DNA of 64,000 bases. Source: Bryobacterales bacterium. Lineage in GTDB: Bacteria > Acidobacteriota > Terriglobia > Bryobacterales > Bryobacteraceae. Every line of letters begins with the position of its first letter. The stretch's first letter is position 1. Below the pieces are notes generated by a model. That model was not told the origin of the DNA. It saw only the letters and a list, made by a program, of their open reading frames with translations, and made no database searches. Location: the NCBI GenBank assembly GCA_003170295.1, contig PNAJ01000059.1, forward strand, positions 89,186 through 153,185, read 5' to 3'. A program made the translations under genes and the position numbers. Of this stretch, positions 17,908 to 28,616 are shown piece after piece.

Positions 17908-20223
17908 GTGACCGATAACTCAGTTGACGCAACTCTCTCCGCGCGCTCCGCAGCCGTGGAGGAACGCGTCCGCCAAGCTTACTCCGCCAGCCTGGAGCCC
18001 AAATTTCCCTCCGGTCTCACCCTCGTTGCCGTAGGCGGATTCGGCCGCCGCGAGTTGTATCCCCACTCCGACGTCGACCTTCTTATCTTGATTGACTCTG
18101 AACCCTCCGTAATAAAAGAGACTCTGTCGATTTTCCTGCAACGCCTTTGGGATTCAGGCTTGCGCCCCAGCCATTCCGTCCACACCGTCGCCGAGTGCAC
18201 CACCGAGCACGAACAGAACGCGGAGCTGACCATCAGCCTTCTCGACCGCCGCCGCCTGGCGGGCGACGCTCAACTGTTCGATGCTCTCGACCAGAAATTT
18301 CGTGCATTCATTGAGAAGCGTGGCGAGGCCGTGGCCCGCCAGCTCGCCGCTCTTGCGCATGCCAGGCGGGCGAAATATCAGAACACCATCTATCATCTCG
18401 AACCCAATGTGAAAGATACGCCGGGAGGCCTGCGCGACCTGCAGACTGTGCGCTGGCTAGCCGTGTTGCATCCGCGCGATATTCCGCGCGGCCTCGACCA
18501 CGCGTTCGATTTTCTGAGCGGCGTGCGCATCAGCCTGCATCAGGCGGCCGGGCGCGATCAAAATGTCCTCAGCTTCGATGAGCAGGAGTCGTTAAGCGAA
18601 AACCCCGCCGCGCTGATGCGCGATTACTATCGCCACGCGAGACTTGTGGATCGCGCCGCGCGCTACGCCATCGAACGCGCGTCGGAGCAGCCGGGCAGCC
18701 TGCTGGGACGCTTTCACGATTGGCGTTCGCGACTGTCGACCACCGAGTTCAGTGTGGTGAGGGATCAGGTCCTCCTGCGATCGAGCAATATTTTGCCGGC
18801 CGATTTGAGCCTGTTCGCGTTTACGGCGCGGCACCAGTTGCGGCTTGCGCCCGATACCGTGGAACGTTTGCACGGCTTTGTGCCGAAGGCAGGCTGGGAC
18901 GATTGGAAAAAGCTTCTCTCGCTGCCTCATGCCTCGTTCGGATTGCGTGCCATGCAGGAGTGCGGCGCGCTGCCCGCGGTGCTGCCTGAGTGGCGCTACA
19001 TCGAGTTTTTAGTGGTGCGCGATTTTTATCATCGCTACACCGTGGATGAACACACGCTGGTGGCCATCGACTCTTTGGAATTGGTGAAGGACGGCCGTTT
19101 TGCGGGACTCTTCGAGGAAATCCAGGAAAAAGCGCTGGCGCGCTTCGCGCTTCTGATCCACGACATCGGCAAAGGGTCCGGGCATGAGCACGTTACCGAA
19201 TCGCTGCGTATCGCGCGGGTGCTGCTGGAGCGATTGGGTGCGGCTGGCCCGGATCGCGCCACCGTTGAGTTTCTCGTGGAAAAACATCTGGTGCTGTCGG
19301 GCGTGATGGCGTCGCGCGACCTCTCCGACTCCTCTACAGCTCGATTGTTATCGGCCCAGGTAGAAACCATCGAGCGGCTGAAGCTGCTCACCATGCTGAC
19401 GTATGCCGATATCAGCGCGGTGAATCCGCAAGCCATGACGCCGTGGCGTTTGGAGCAGCTCTGGCGCGCCTATTTGCTGGCGTATGAGGAGCTGACGCGC
19501 GAATTGGGAACCGAGCGTATCCACGACGCACCGGGCATGGAGCCGGAGCGCGCGCAATTTTTAGAGGGCTTGCCGACCCGGTATCTGCGCACCCATAACG
19601 CGGCGGAGATCGACGAACATTTCGCACTCGCGCGGCAGCTTCAATCCAGGCCGCTTGCGATTGAGATCGTGCCGGAGCGCGGCGCTTATCGCTTGACCCT
19701 GCTCACGCGCGATCGTCCCGCGTTGTTTGCGCCGGTGGCCGGAGCGATCTCCAGCTTCGGGCTGAATATTCTGAAGGCCGAGGCGTTTTCGAACGCGGCC
19801 GGAGTGGCCGTCGATACGTTCACGTTTTCCGATCCGCACCGTGCGCTCGAATTGAATCCTCCGGAAGTCGACCGCTTGCGCGGCATCGTGCGCAAGGTGG
19901 TCGAAGGAAAACAGGACGCCACGAAATTGTTGCGCGGAAGGCCGAAGCCTCTGCTGTCATCGCGCGCCCGCTTGAAACCGCGCGTCGCGTTCAATAATGA
20001 AGCGTCGGAAACCGCGACGCTGATCGAGATTGTCGCCGAGGATCGTCCCGGATTGCTGTACGATCTGGCGCGCGCGATCACCGAGGAGGGCTGTAATATC
20101 GAGGTCGTGCTGATCGATACGGAAGCACATAAGGCGCTCGACGTTTTCTACGTCAGCAAAATCGCGGGCGCGATCGAGGGCCGGCTGAAAAAAGCTCTGA
20201 TCGCCGCGTGCATCGGATCATGA
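17908..20223 (+). CDS. glnD: [Protein-PII] uridylyltransferase GlnD (GTG start proposed)
   Basis: AVGGFGRRELYPHSDVDLLIL nucleotidyltransferase; HD motif LLIHDIGKGSGHEH; two C-terminal ACT-like segments. Confidence 0.94.
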   Translation: MTDNSVDATLSARSAAVEERVRQAYSASLEPKFPSGLTLVAVGGFGRRELYPHSDVDLLILIDSEPSVIKETLSIFLQRLWDSGLRPSHSVHTVAECTTEHEQNAELTISLLDRRRLAGDAQLFDALDQKFRAFIEKRGEAVARQLAALAHARRAKYQNTIYHLEPNVKDTPGGLRDLQTVRWLAVLHPRDIPRGLDHAFDFLSGVRISLHQAAGRDQNVLSFDEQESLSENPAALMRDYYRHARLVDRAARYAIERASEQPGSLLGRFHDWRSRLSTTEFSVVRDQVLLRSSNILPADLSLFAFTARHQLRLAPDTVERLHGFVPKAGWDDWKKLLSLPHASFGLRAMQECGALPAVLPEWRYIEFLVVRDFYHRYTVDEHTLVAIDSLELVKDGRFAGLFEEIQEKALARFALLIHDIGKGSGHEHVTESLRIARVLLERLGAAGPDRATVEFLVEKHLVLSGVMASRDLSDSSTARLLSAQVETIERLKLLTMLTYADISAVNPQAMTPWRLEQLWRAYLLAYEELTRELGTERIHDAPGMEPERAQFLEGLPTRYLRTHNAAEIDEHFALARQLQSRPLAIEIVPERGAYRLTLLTRDRPALFAPVAGAISSFGLNILKAEAFSNAAGVAVDTFTFSDPHRALELNPPEVDRLRGIVRKVVEGKQDATKLLRGRPKPLLSSRARLKPRVAFNNEASETATLIEIVAEDRPGLLYDLARAITEEGCNIEVVLIDTEAHKALDVFYVSKIAGAIEGRLKKALIAACIGS

Positions 20224-20233
20224 GCTGGACGGC

Positions 20234-20833
20234 ATGACTTGGACAACCTGGTGGATTTTCGTTTGTACGGAAACGGTTTTGTGCCTGACGCCGGGTCCGG
20301 CGGTGTTGTTCGTGTTATCGAGCGCGCTCAAAGCCGGGGCGCGAAAAAGTATCGCGTCGAACCTGGGAATTCTGGCGGCGAACACGGTCTACTTCGGTTT
20401 ATCGGCGACCGGGATCGGCGCGGTGCTGCTGTCCTCGAAATTATTCTTCGCGGTGAAGTGGGTCGGTGCTGCGTATCTGGTGGTGCTCGGATTACGGCTC
20501 TTATTTAGCCATAATGACGTCGTTAAGGCTCCCGAAAACACCTTAAATGACCATAAATCGCACCATCTGTTTTTCGACGGTTTTATGCTCCAGATGTCGA
20601 ATCCAAAGGCAATTGTGTTCTTTTCGGCCCTGTTGCCGCAGTTCATCGATCCGCACGCCGCGATCGTTCCGCAAATCGTGATTTTGGGCGCAACTTCGGT
20701 GGTCATCGAATTCTCGATTTTGCTCGGCTATGGCATCGCGGGCTCGGCGCTCACGCCACGCTATGCTAGGTGGACGAACCGCGTCGCCGGGGGATTGCTG
20801 ATCGGCGCAGGCGCGGGTCTCGCCACCCGTTAA
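20234..20833 (+). CDS. LysE family translocator
   Basis: TPGPAVLFVLSSALKAGARKSIASNLGI, FMLQMSNPKAIVFFSALLPQFI. Confidence 0.85.
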   Translation: MTWTTWWIFVCTETVLCLTPGPAVLFVLSSALKAGARKSIASNLGILAANTVYFGLSATGIGAVLLSSKLFFAVKWVGAAYLVVLGLRLLFSHNDVVKAPENTLNDHKSHHLFFDGFMLQMSNPKAIVFFSALLPQFIDPHAAIVPQIVILGATSVVIEFSILLGYGIAGSALTPRYARWTNRVAGGLLIGAGAGLATR

Positions 20834-22347
20834 TGGATCTGTTCAAATTACTGAAAAAACATTGGGGTTATTCGCAATTTCGCCCCAAGCAGCAAGAGAT
20901 TGTAGAGAGCATCCTTGCGGGCCGGGACGTGGCGGCGATCATGCCGACGGGCGGCGGAAAATCGTTGTGCTATCAGCTCCCCGCCGCGGCCATGGACAAG
21001 GTATGTGTTGTGGTGAGCCCGTTAATCGCGCTGATGCAGGATCAGGCCGCGCAACTGTTGCAAGCGGGCATTCCGGCGGCAGTTCTCAATAGTTCCATCG
21101 ATTACGGGGATCAGCGCGACATCATGCGGCAGGCGGAGCGAGGCGAATTGCGGCTGCTTTATTTATCGCCGGAGAGGTTGGTTCGCGACGATGCTTTGGA
21201 GTGGCTGAAACGCGTGCCTGTGGGCTTTTTTGCCATCGATGAAGCACATTGTATTTCCGAGTGGGGCCACGAATTTCGGCCGGAATATCGCAAATTGCGG
21301 GCATTGCGCGACTGGTTTCCCGATATTCCGATCGCTGCGTTTACGGCAAGCGCGACGCGTCCGGTGCGGCACGATATTGTGGCGCAACTGGGGCTGCGCG
21401 ATCCGGCGAAAATCGCGATGAGTTTTCATCGGCCGAATTTGCGCTACATCGTCCACGAATGCGCCGCCCGCGAACAAGACGGGCGCGTCGAAGCGGCGCT
21501 CGAATGGTACACCGAAGGCAACGTGATCGTATACGCGCCGACGGTCAAAGGCGTCGAGGCTACCGCGGTTGCGCTCGAACGGCAGGGGCTTCCGGTAGTC
21601 GCTTATCACGGGCAGATGGATAATAATTCGCGCCGGAAAAATCAGGAAGCCTGGATGACGGGTGAAAAACGAGTGCTGGTGGGCACGCTGGCATTCGGGC
21701 TCGGGATCAATAAACCCGATGTGAGGGCGGTGATTCATCTGGCATTGCCGAAATCGCTGGAACAGTATTACCAGGAGGCGGGACGCGCGGGTCGCGATGG
21801 GCTGGCGGCCGATTGCATTCTTCTGTGGCAGAAACGGGATGCGGGACTGCTGGTGCATTTCATTCAACAGTTGCAGGATGAGGCGGAGAAGAGCAGAGCG
21901 TGGCAGCGGTATCGCGTGATGCGGAGGTTCGTCGAAGGGACCGAATGCAGGCACCGGCAGATCTGTTTATATTTCGGCGAGACGCCGAAGTGGGAGCGGT
22001 GCGATGCGTGCGACATCTGCGGGGCGAAGCCGGAGTGGTTGGAGGAGACTCCGGAGCCTGCGGTGGCGTCTCCATTGGCGGCGGCTGAGTCTCGGAAAGT
22101 TTATAAGAAGAGGATGGTTGAGGCGCTGCCGGGCGACTCGGAATTGCGGGAGAAGTTGCGGACCTGGCGGAGGGAACTGGCGAAGGAGTTGTCGGTCCCG
22201 GCTTATGTGATTTTGCACGATTCGACGATCGATGCATTGTGCCGGCAGGTTCCGTCGACGATTGCGGAGTTGATGGACGTGCAGGGGATCGGGGAGAAGA
22301 AGGCGGAACGGTTTGGTACAGCGATTCTCCGGCTGACTAAAGGCTAG
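20833..22347 (+). CDS. recQ: ATP-dependent DNA helicase RecQ
   Basis: FRPKQQEIVESILAGRDVAAIMPTGGGKSLCYQLPA, DEAHCISEWGHEFRPEY; overlaps lysE by TAATG. Confidence 0.93.
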   Translation: MDLFKLLKKHWGYSQFRPKQQEIVESILAGRDVAAIMPTGGGKSLCYQLPAAAMDKVCVVVSPLIALMQDQAAQLLQAGIPAAVLNSSIDYGDQRDIMRQAERGELRLLYLSPERLVRDDALEWLKRVPVGFFAIDEAHCISEWGHEFRPEYRKLRALRDWFPDIPIAAFTASATRPVRHDIVAQLGLRDPAKIAMSFHRPNLRYIVHECAAREQDGRVEAALEWYTEGNVIVYAPTVKGVEATAVALERQGLPVVAYHGQMDNNSRRKNQEAWMTGEKRVLVGTLAFGLGINKPDVRAVIHLALPKSLEQYYQEAGRAGRDGLAADCILLWQKRDAGLLVHFIQQLQDEAEKSRAWQRYRVMRRFVEGTECRHRQICLYFGETPKWERCDACDICGAKPEWLEETPEPAVASPLAAAESRKVYKKRMVEALPGDSELREKLRTWRRELAKELSVPAYVILHDSTIDALCRQVPSTIAELMDVQGIGEKKAERFGTAILRLTKG

Positions 22348-22405
22348 GGATTCAAGAACTTAGCGGTTTCAGTCGGGAAAGAGGCGTCGGCGCGCGGGTT
22401 ACGAT

Positions 22406-23254
22406 GTGCGCGTGAATGCGGCTATTTTGTTTTTGACGATGTTGATGCAAACGAGCACGGAGACTTGGGTGAACGCGCCTCGTCCACTGCAGGTGAGCAA
22501 TCTGAATCACTTCGTGGATGCGGCGAATGCGGTGATGTACAAAAGCGGCGCGGCGCAGTTGATTCGCGAGACGATCGGGATTGAGCCGGGCGACCTTACC
22601 TTCGTGATCCATGCGGTGCGGTGGAGCGATGGCGGCGAAATCGTCAAGCAGAACTGGTATGTATTTCATTCCGGGCAGTGGAGCGATGCGCAGTTTGCGA
22701 CGATGAAGCGGATTTACGGTCGCAAGCAGATCTGGTTTCTGTACCTGCAATTCAACGCTCATTCCTCGGTCAATACGACGTATGTGATCGAGACGAAGAA
22801 GAAAACCGCGGCGTATTTCGATCATTTACAGCAAACGGCGGGGCTGTTCGGAGTGAACATGCCGATGGCGGGTGAGGCGCGAAACATCTGGAACGCCAAG
22901 CTGGTGGACATTCCGTACGTGCCGTCGGATGTGGTGATTGGCGGCGTGACGTTCGACGACGAGGGGCTCTCGTGGATCGATTTTAGCGCGGCGGTTCCTG
23001 TCTCGAAAACGCCGGGGATGTTCGCGGTGGTGGATTTGTATTTTCGTCCGACGGATATCAAGGGGCTGGGGTTTAGCTCGTGGCCCCATGCGGTAGAGGG
23101 GGTGAGGGTGGGGAATCGGCCGTTGAAGAATATTTTGCTGGGGGTGGGGTGGGGTCCGATGTATGGAGGTGTCGTGGTGGGCGGTGGGACGTACACGTAT
23201 TCGTTCGGGGTGAATATTTCGGCTAGTGCGGCGGTTAGTGCGGTGAAGAAGTGA
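22406..23254 (+). CDS. Hypothetical protein
   Basis: Long ORF in a coding gap, consistent codon usage. Confidence 0.6.
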   Translation: MRVNAAILFLTMLMQTSTETWVNAPRPLQVSNLNHFVDAANAVMYKSGAAQLIRETIGIEPGDLTFVIHAVRWSDGGEIVKQNWYVFHSGQWSDAQFATMKRIYGRKQIWFLYLQFNAHSSVNTTYVIETKKKTAAYFDHLQQTAGLFGVNMPMAGEARNIWNAKLVDIPYVPSDVVIGGVTFDDEGLSWIDFSAAVPVSKTPGMFAVVDLYFRPTDIKGLGFSSWPHAVEGVRVGNRPLKNILLGVGWGPMYGGVVVGGGTYTYSFGVNISASAAVSAVKK

Positions 23255-23273
23255 ACGCCCGCTGAGAGCCGGC

Positions 23274-23296
23274 GGCAGGGCATGGCCCTGCCCCAC
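23274..23296. repeat. Repeat family C hairpin
   Basis: GGCAGGGC-ATG-GCCCTGCCCCAC; second copy at 56259-56281. Confidence 0.8.
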
Positions 23297-23326
23297 ATCA
23301 AGAGGACTTTACCGAGCAGGCGGGTT

Positions 23327-23345
23327 GGTAATCTGCAGCGGGCTG
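23327..23345 (-). repeat. Repeat family D copy (degenerate)
   Basis: Reverse complement GCAGATTACCAACCCGC. Confidence 0.5.
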
Positions 23346-23377
23346 CCACCGCAGAGACGTGCGCGATAAAACCAAGA

Positions 23378-23441
23378 CCGGACGGGCCGACCAGGGGGTC
23401 AGCCGCGGACCGGGGGGTCCGCCCCACCCGGAGGGGGAAAT
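23378..23441 (+). repeat. Repeat family A copy
   Basis: GCGGACCGGGGGGTCCGCCCCACCCGGAGGGGGAAAT, nearly identical to 48.6 kb copy. Confidence 0.85.
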
Positions 23442-23454
23442 GCCTGCACCATTG

Positions 23455-26438
23455 TTACTGGACTGCTATGGTTGCGGTGGTTGGCGAGGGGATTCCTCCT
23501 ACGGTTAGGAGAATCGGCAGGGCTGCGCCGGGTGCTACGTTTTGTGGAACGATGGCGTTGATTTGAACTACTCCTTCTGCTTCGCCTGGGGCGTTGCCCG
23601 CGTAGAGAACTTGTGCATTCGCTCCGCCGATGGAGACGTTGATGGGGAGCGCTAGCGAAGATGCAGTCTGCGCCACAACTCCCGTGGATGAGAGTGGGGA
23701 CGTTTGTCCTCCGCCGGTTGCGTAAATCTGGATCGCGGTGCCGCGCGCGGCTGGATTGGAGGCGCTGTTGATCGAGCCATCCTGATTCACGATGGCGCCG
23801 GGTCCTACTCCAGAGCCGCTGAGGGTGAATATCGACGGCGCGGATGGTGCGACTGGGACTGACCACGTGCCCGTTGGCATGCCGCCCGCGACCACTTGAA
23901 CGGTCGCTGCGCCGCTGCCAACTTCATACGGGACGATCGCGTTCACCTGGCTAGACGAGGCATAAATCAGGGGCACAGCGATGTTGTTGATCAGGACCTG
24001 CGTGCCTCCGAGGGTGGTCGGAACTTTTCCGGTTGCGTCGAGAGTCATCCCGGAAGGCGTCGATCCAATGCCGGTTCCATACAAGCTGATGATCTCGCCG
24101 GGCGAGATCGCGGAGGGCGCTCCCGACGCTGCCCTGACGACCGATGCCAGGATTGGCGGGAATGTGGCGGAAGCGGTTACGTTGAGCACGACCGGGACGA
24201 TGACGGAACCGGATCCCGAGGTGAAGGTCACCGTAGTGTAAATCGTGCCGGGCTGCATGGCGCTAAATCCGACCTGGACGGTTGCCGGTGTGTAGGGGGA
24301 ACTCGCTCTGCCTCCTCCGTAGAAGAGTGTGCTGGGGTTGGAGGTGACGGTGAAGGTTCGTGTGACGGTCTGTCCTGCCTGGAGGGTGAGAGCAACGCTT
24401 GCGGGGGTGACGGTTAAAGGCGCGGACGGAGCGAGGACGACGAGGGTAACTGGAATTTGCAGAGAGGCTCCGCCTGTTGAAGTTAGCGTGAGGGTTCCCA
24501 GGTAGGTTCCGGGGCTAAGACCGACTGCGCTGGCGCTGACAAGAACATTGTCGGAGACTTGAAACGAAGCCTTCAGCCAATTGCCTCCCGACTCGGTTGC
24601 CACCGAAAGGGCGGAATAGTCCTGCCGCAAGATTACAATCTGGTCGCCAGATAGGCCGTTCCAGCGGCCAGCGCAAAACTCACAGAGTACGGGTTTGCCG
24701 GCGGCACCGGAGCGCTTGACCTGATCAGAAAGTCCACCTGGACGGTGACGGAGTTCAGCGGTCCTTGAATGACGACGTAACCCGAATAATCTCCGCTGGC
24801 CAAGCCGGACGGATTCAGTGTGACCGCAATCGAGCCTGGAGCAGCGCCGGTTGTTGGCGCGGACAGCCAGCTCCCGCCGGAGGTGGTGCTCACCGAGACA
24901 GATAACTGGGCCGGGGTGCCGTTGGTCGAGACGCTGATGGCGGCGGTGACCGGCGTCACAGACCCCACGGTCGCGCCGAGGGGGGCCAATCCGCCTGCGG
25001 TGAGGTAGGCCGTCGCGCCCACCTGCATGGTCACGGGCACGACAATGTCGTGGACGAAAGTTGACAGGCTCGGCGGGACTGTACTCTTGATGGTTACGGT
25101 GCCAGTGTATGAGCCGGCACCGAGAGCTGAGACGTTGGGGCTCAGAGTCAATGAGGACGGCTCCGAGCCTTGTGCCGGAGAGACGGACAACCAGGGAACG
25201 GACGAAACGGCTGTGAAGGGAAAACCTCCCTCGAGATAAACCGTTGCGGGTGGGGGAACGGGCGCGCCGATCCTCCAGGTCCAAGCGGGGGGCACTGAGG
25301 CGCTAGGCTGGCGGATACCGAGGAAAGGTCCCGGAGGGAACATACTCATTTGGGGTGGACCGACAAAGTGGTAGTTCGACCTAAACTCGAGCATTCGCAT
25401 TGGGGCGGAGGATAGCATTCCGAGGTCGTTCACGTCCGACGGATCAAAGATGCCGGGGCTGTAAAGGTAGGTTTCGCCGGGCGGGATGACTTCCGAAGTG
25501 ACAGTAACGATTCCTCCAGGATCCGTGGAGAAAAACGTCACATTCACGGGGAAGAGGTTCTGATTCAGGAGTGCGATGGATTCCCCGTAGTCTGGAGAAT
25601 CCGGTACGTCCCAGGAGACGTTCGTATAAGTGGTGAAAGGCAGCAGCGGAAAAAGGCCCGCTGCTACGTTGGCAGGAGCCGAGGGGAGAGAGCAGAAGAA
25701 GTCCGATTGCTGCCCGGCGGTCTGCATGTGGAGGTGTTTGCCGGTGAGTTCTGTCGCGCCAGCGAGCGTTACGTTGATTTGCTGAGCGCTGACGAATTGT
25801 GTCGAGGCGAGGCTGACGCCGTCGATGGTGACGGTGGTGGTTGCGTCGAATCCGGTGCCATCGATCGAAACGACGGTTCCTGAGGGCAAGAGACCGCCTC
25901 CCGGTGTCACGCTTTGGACTGAGAGGGTCCCACCGACGGTGAATGTTCCAGGATTTACGCTGACGGTATAGACGTTGCCCTGCTGGTCGTGCCAGGGGCC
26001 TTGCGTGGGATCGACGGTGACAGAGGAGGTTCCGGCTTTCGCGGTTGCGAGCACCGGGACGTTGATCACGAGTACCGGCAGTGCAGGTAATTGTCCGAGG
26101 CTCGCCGACGAAGCCGTGAATGACGCGGTCACATGCTGGCCTTGGACCGTGGCGTAACCGAGCTGGTCTCCTGTGGCGCTGAAGGCGGCGACGTTCGCGA
26201 TGTTGCCGAAGATCGCTGGATCGAAATCGATGGAGATGCTGGCGCTTGAAACCAGAGCGGGGGCGCTGGGGGAAATTTTGAATTGCACGTATCCACCGGG
26301 AGGCGCGGTTTCGCTCGATACTTGCAGGCTCAGTGTCGGGGTGGTTGCGCCGAGGGCAAACGCAGCGGCGCAGAGCAGGCTTGCGAGTCGCGTCACTACT
26401 AGGTTTAGTTTAGCGTGGAAGCGCTCGGGCGGCGACAC
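23455..26438 (-). pseudogene. Large secreted Ig-like/BACON-type protein with TIGR03437-like C-terminal domain, split by an apparent frameshift near 24.63-24.70 kb
   Basis: Frame of 24633..26438 (signal peptide, Ig-like repeats) ends ..SVSFALAAGTAYLATRL*; homologous-looking repeats resume in the frame of 23455..25284 as LRQDYSALSVATESGGNWLKASFQVS.. Confidence 0.7.
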
Positions 26439-26459
26439 TCTCGAAAACAGGGGCTTTGG

Positions 26460-26481
26460 CCGCTTCCGGTGGTCGCGGTTC
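26460..26481 (-). repeat. Repeat family B-like copy
   Basis: CCGCTTCCGGTGGTCGCGGTTC; reverse complement matches 9059-9083 family. Confidence 0.55.
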
Positions 26482-26667
26482 TACAAAGCGTCCGGGCTCT
26501 CGCCCGGATGGACCGTGCCCAGAGGGCGCCCACAATCGGTCCGCAGATTGCCAACCTGCACCACAAACAAGTTTCACAGCGATCGGTGGGCCGAGGGCGC
26601 ATCCAAAACCCGAATGTTTCTCGGCCCAACGGCTGGGTAGCGATGGGGTGGATCCTGCAACCACACT

Positions 26668-27339
26668 TCAGGAAAGCATGGATAACTTGCTGGCTTGCTC
26701 GAAGACTTCGCGGAGCATTTTGGCGGTTAGCTTTCCTGTGGACGTGTTTTGCTGGCTCGGGTGATAGGAGGCGATGAGGACGGGCGTTAGATTGTACACT
26801 GCGCCGTGGCCGAAGGATTTGCGTTCATTGACGATCGATAAATAGGTATCGAAGGCTATTCGGCCTAATGCTACTACTACGCGCAGGCGCTTGAGGAGAG
26901 CGATTTCGCGTTCTAGATAGGGGCGGCAGTTGGTTAGCTCTTCTCGCGTTGGTTTATTATCGGGCGGAGCGCAGTGGGCGGACGCGGTGATGTAGGCGTC
27001 TTTGAGGTCGACGCCGTCGCGCGAGGCGAAGCCGGTTTCATGGAGCGCGCGATAGAGAAATTCGCCGGATTTATCGCCGGTGAACATGCGGCCGGTGCGA
27101 TTGGCTCCGTGGGCTCCGGGAGCCAGGCCGAGGATCAGCACGCGGGCTTCGGGGTCGCCAAACGACGGGACGGGTTTGCCCCAGTATTCGTGATCGAGAT
27201 AGGCGCGGCGTTTGACTTTTGCGATCTCGCGGCAGTGGTCGCGGAGGCGGGGGCAGAGGGTGCAGGCTACGATGTCGTTCTGAAGGATTGCAAGTTCGTC
27301 TCCGCTCGACTTCGGCATTCGTTCATAATGATAGATCAA
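26668..27339 (-). CDS. Type-5 (UdgB-like) uracil-DNA glycosylase
   Basis: CTLCPRLRDHCREIAK, GDPEARVLILGLAPGAHGANRTGRMFTGDKSGEFLYRALHETGFA, ASYHPSQQN. Confidence 0.88.
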   Translation of the reverse strand: MIYHYERMPKSSGDELAILQNDIVACTLCPRLRDHCREIAKVKRRAYLDHEYWGKPVPSFGDPEARVLILGLAPGAHGANRTGRMFTGDKSGEFLYRALHETGFASRDGVDLKDAYITASAHCAPPDNKPTREELTNCRPYLEREIALLKRLRVVVALGRIAFDTYLSIVNERKSFGHGAVYNLTPVLIASYHPSQQNTSTGKLTAKMLREVFEQASKLSMLS

Positions 27340-27431
27340 GATTCAGAGTTAGCCGGTGGGGCATTTTTTGCAATGGGTCGACCGGTTGATGAAGTAAGCG
27401 CTACTATCCTGAACGGAGTCGTCGCGTTGGC

Positions 27432-27459
27432 AGAGCCGGACTAGGGCGTCCGCCCCACC
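27432..27459 (+). repeat. Repeat family A, degenerate copy
   Basis: AGAGCCGGACTAGGGCGTCCGCCCCACC. Confidence 0.5.
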
Positions 27460-27464
27460 TTAAT

Positions 27465-28541
27465 TTATGTGGTGAACTTCTGACTTCGACGGCGATGGAA
27501 TTGTGCGAAGGCGAGGGCGGCGAGGCTCGCGCCGAGAAGGCCCATGGTGGCGGGTTCGGGTAAGTTGTAACCGATGGCATCGAGCACCCTGATTTCCGCC
27601 AAGTTGGTGTCGTTGGTGATGTCTAAGGTGCTGTTTAGGCAGCCTTGCATGTCCTGGACGCGCGAGCAGTTGGTCGACCAGTCGCCATAGTCGTTGTTAT
27701 TAGGAGAATTGTTATAAGGGGCGATATTGGTATTGCCGCTGTCAATCGAAAAGTACGCCAAGGTTCCATTGGCGGTAGCGAGGAATGAGCGAGTATTCGC
27801 GGCGGAATACCGGAACAGATCCACCGGTGTAGCGTTGCCGGCGCCCAAGCGGTCTACTGGTGCGCCAGCTGAAGTGCCGAGACTGGAGATGGTCCCGAGA
27901 ATTTCGTCGGTCTCATGCTCGGCGACGCTAAAAAAGTCGTAATTATTTACTGTGCCGGTTGTGCTGCCGCCGAGGCCGCGGTAAGTGTAGCCCTGAGTTA
28001 GCTGAGCATTGAGATCAACGGGGTCATTCAGGGTAATGACGCCGTCATAGCAATTTCCAACGCCGGGAGTGTTGCAGGAAGCTCCAGCGTTGGTTATGCC
28101 GTTTGTGAATCCGATGCCAAGAGCATTGGCCAGTGCGGTGGTTAGAACGATATTGCCGCCGGCCCCAGGGATCGGATCGGTGGCAGGCAAACTACCCACG
28201 GCGGTTACGTCGTTGGCGTCTCCCGGGCCTTCATGGCTGGTTAGCTGAGTTTTATAGGTCGCGTACGGTACCGAACCGACAAACTGGTTACTCCCGCCAA
28301 GCCCGCTACCGCTCCCATTAGCGGCAAACTGGATGAAGATGCTGGCGTTCGCGTTGCTAAAGGTGCTGCTATAAAGTCCCGCGATGGTGGTTTGAAGAGT
28401 GCCGCACGCGTTCACGGTGCTGTCCCCGTTAATGTTAGCGTTACACGTGTAAGTAATATTGCCGAATGCGGACAAAGTCGCGCCGAGCGCCGCGAGAGCC
28501 AAGAAGATCGTTCGTTGCGATCTGAATGCTTTCATAGTCAT
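27465..28541 (-). CDS. PEP-CTERM-sorted putative metalloprotease (NF038122-like)
   Basis: EHETDEILGTIS motif; C-terminal PEPATMGLLGASLAALAFAQFHRRR. Confidence 0.75.
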   Translation of the reverse strand: MTMKAFRSQRTIFLALAALGATLSAFGNITYTCNANINGDSTVNACGTLQTTIAGLYSSTFSNANASIFIQFAANGSGSGLGGSNQFVGSVPYATYKTQLTSHEGPGDANDVTAVGSLPATDPIPGAGGNIVLTTALANALGIGFTNGITNAGASCNTPGVGNCYDGVITLNDPVDLNAQLTQGYTYRGLGGSTTGTVNNYDFFSVAEHETDEILGTISSLGTSAGAPVDRLGAGNATPVDLFRYSAANTRSFLATANGTLAYFSIDSGNTNIAPYNNSPNNNDYGDWSTNCSRVQDMQGCLNSTLDITNDTNLAEIRVLDAIGYNLPEPATMGLLGASLAALAFAQFHRRRSQKFTT

Positions 28542-28616
28542 CCCCCGAGGACTGTCAGACTTAAAGCTTGCCTCAGTCCCCCCCGAATAGTCAAGCGGAG
28601 ATTCACCTGAGAAACG

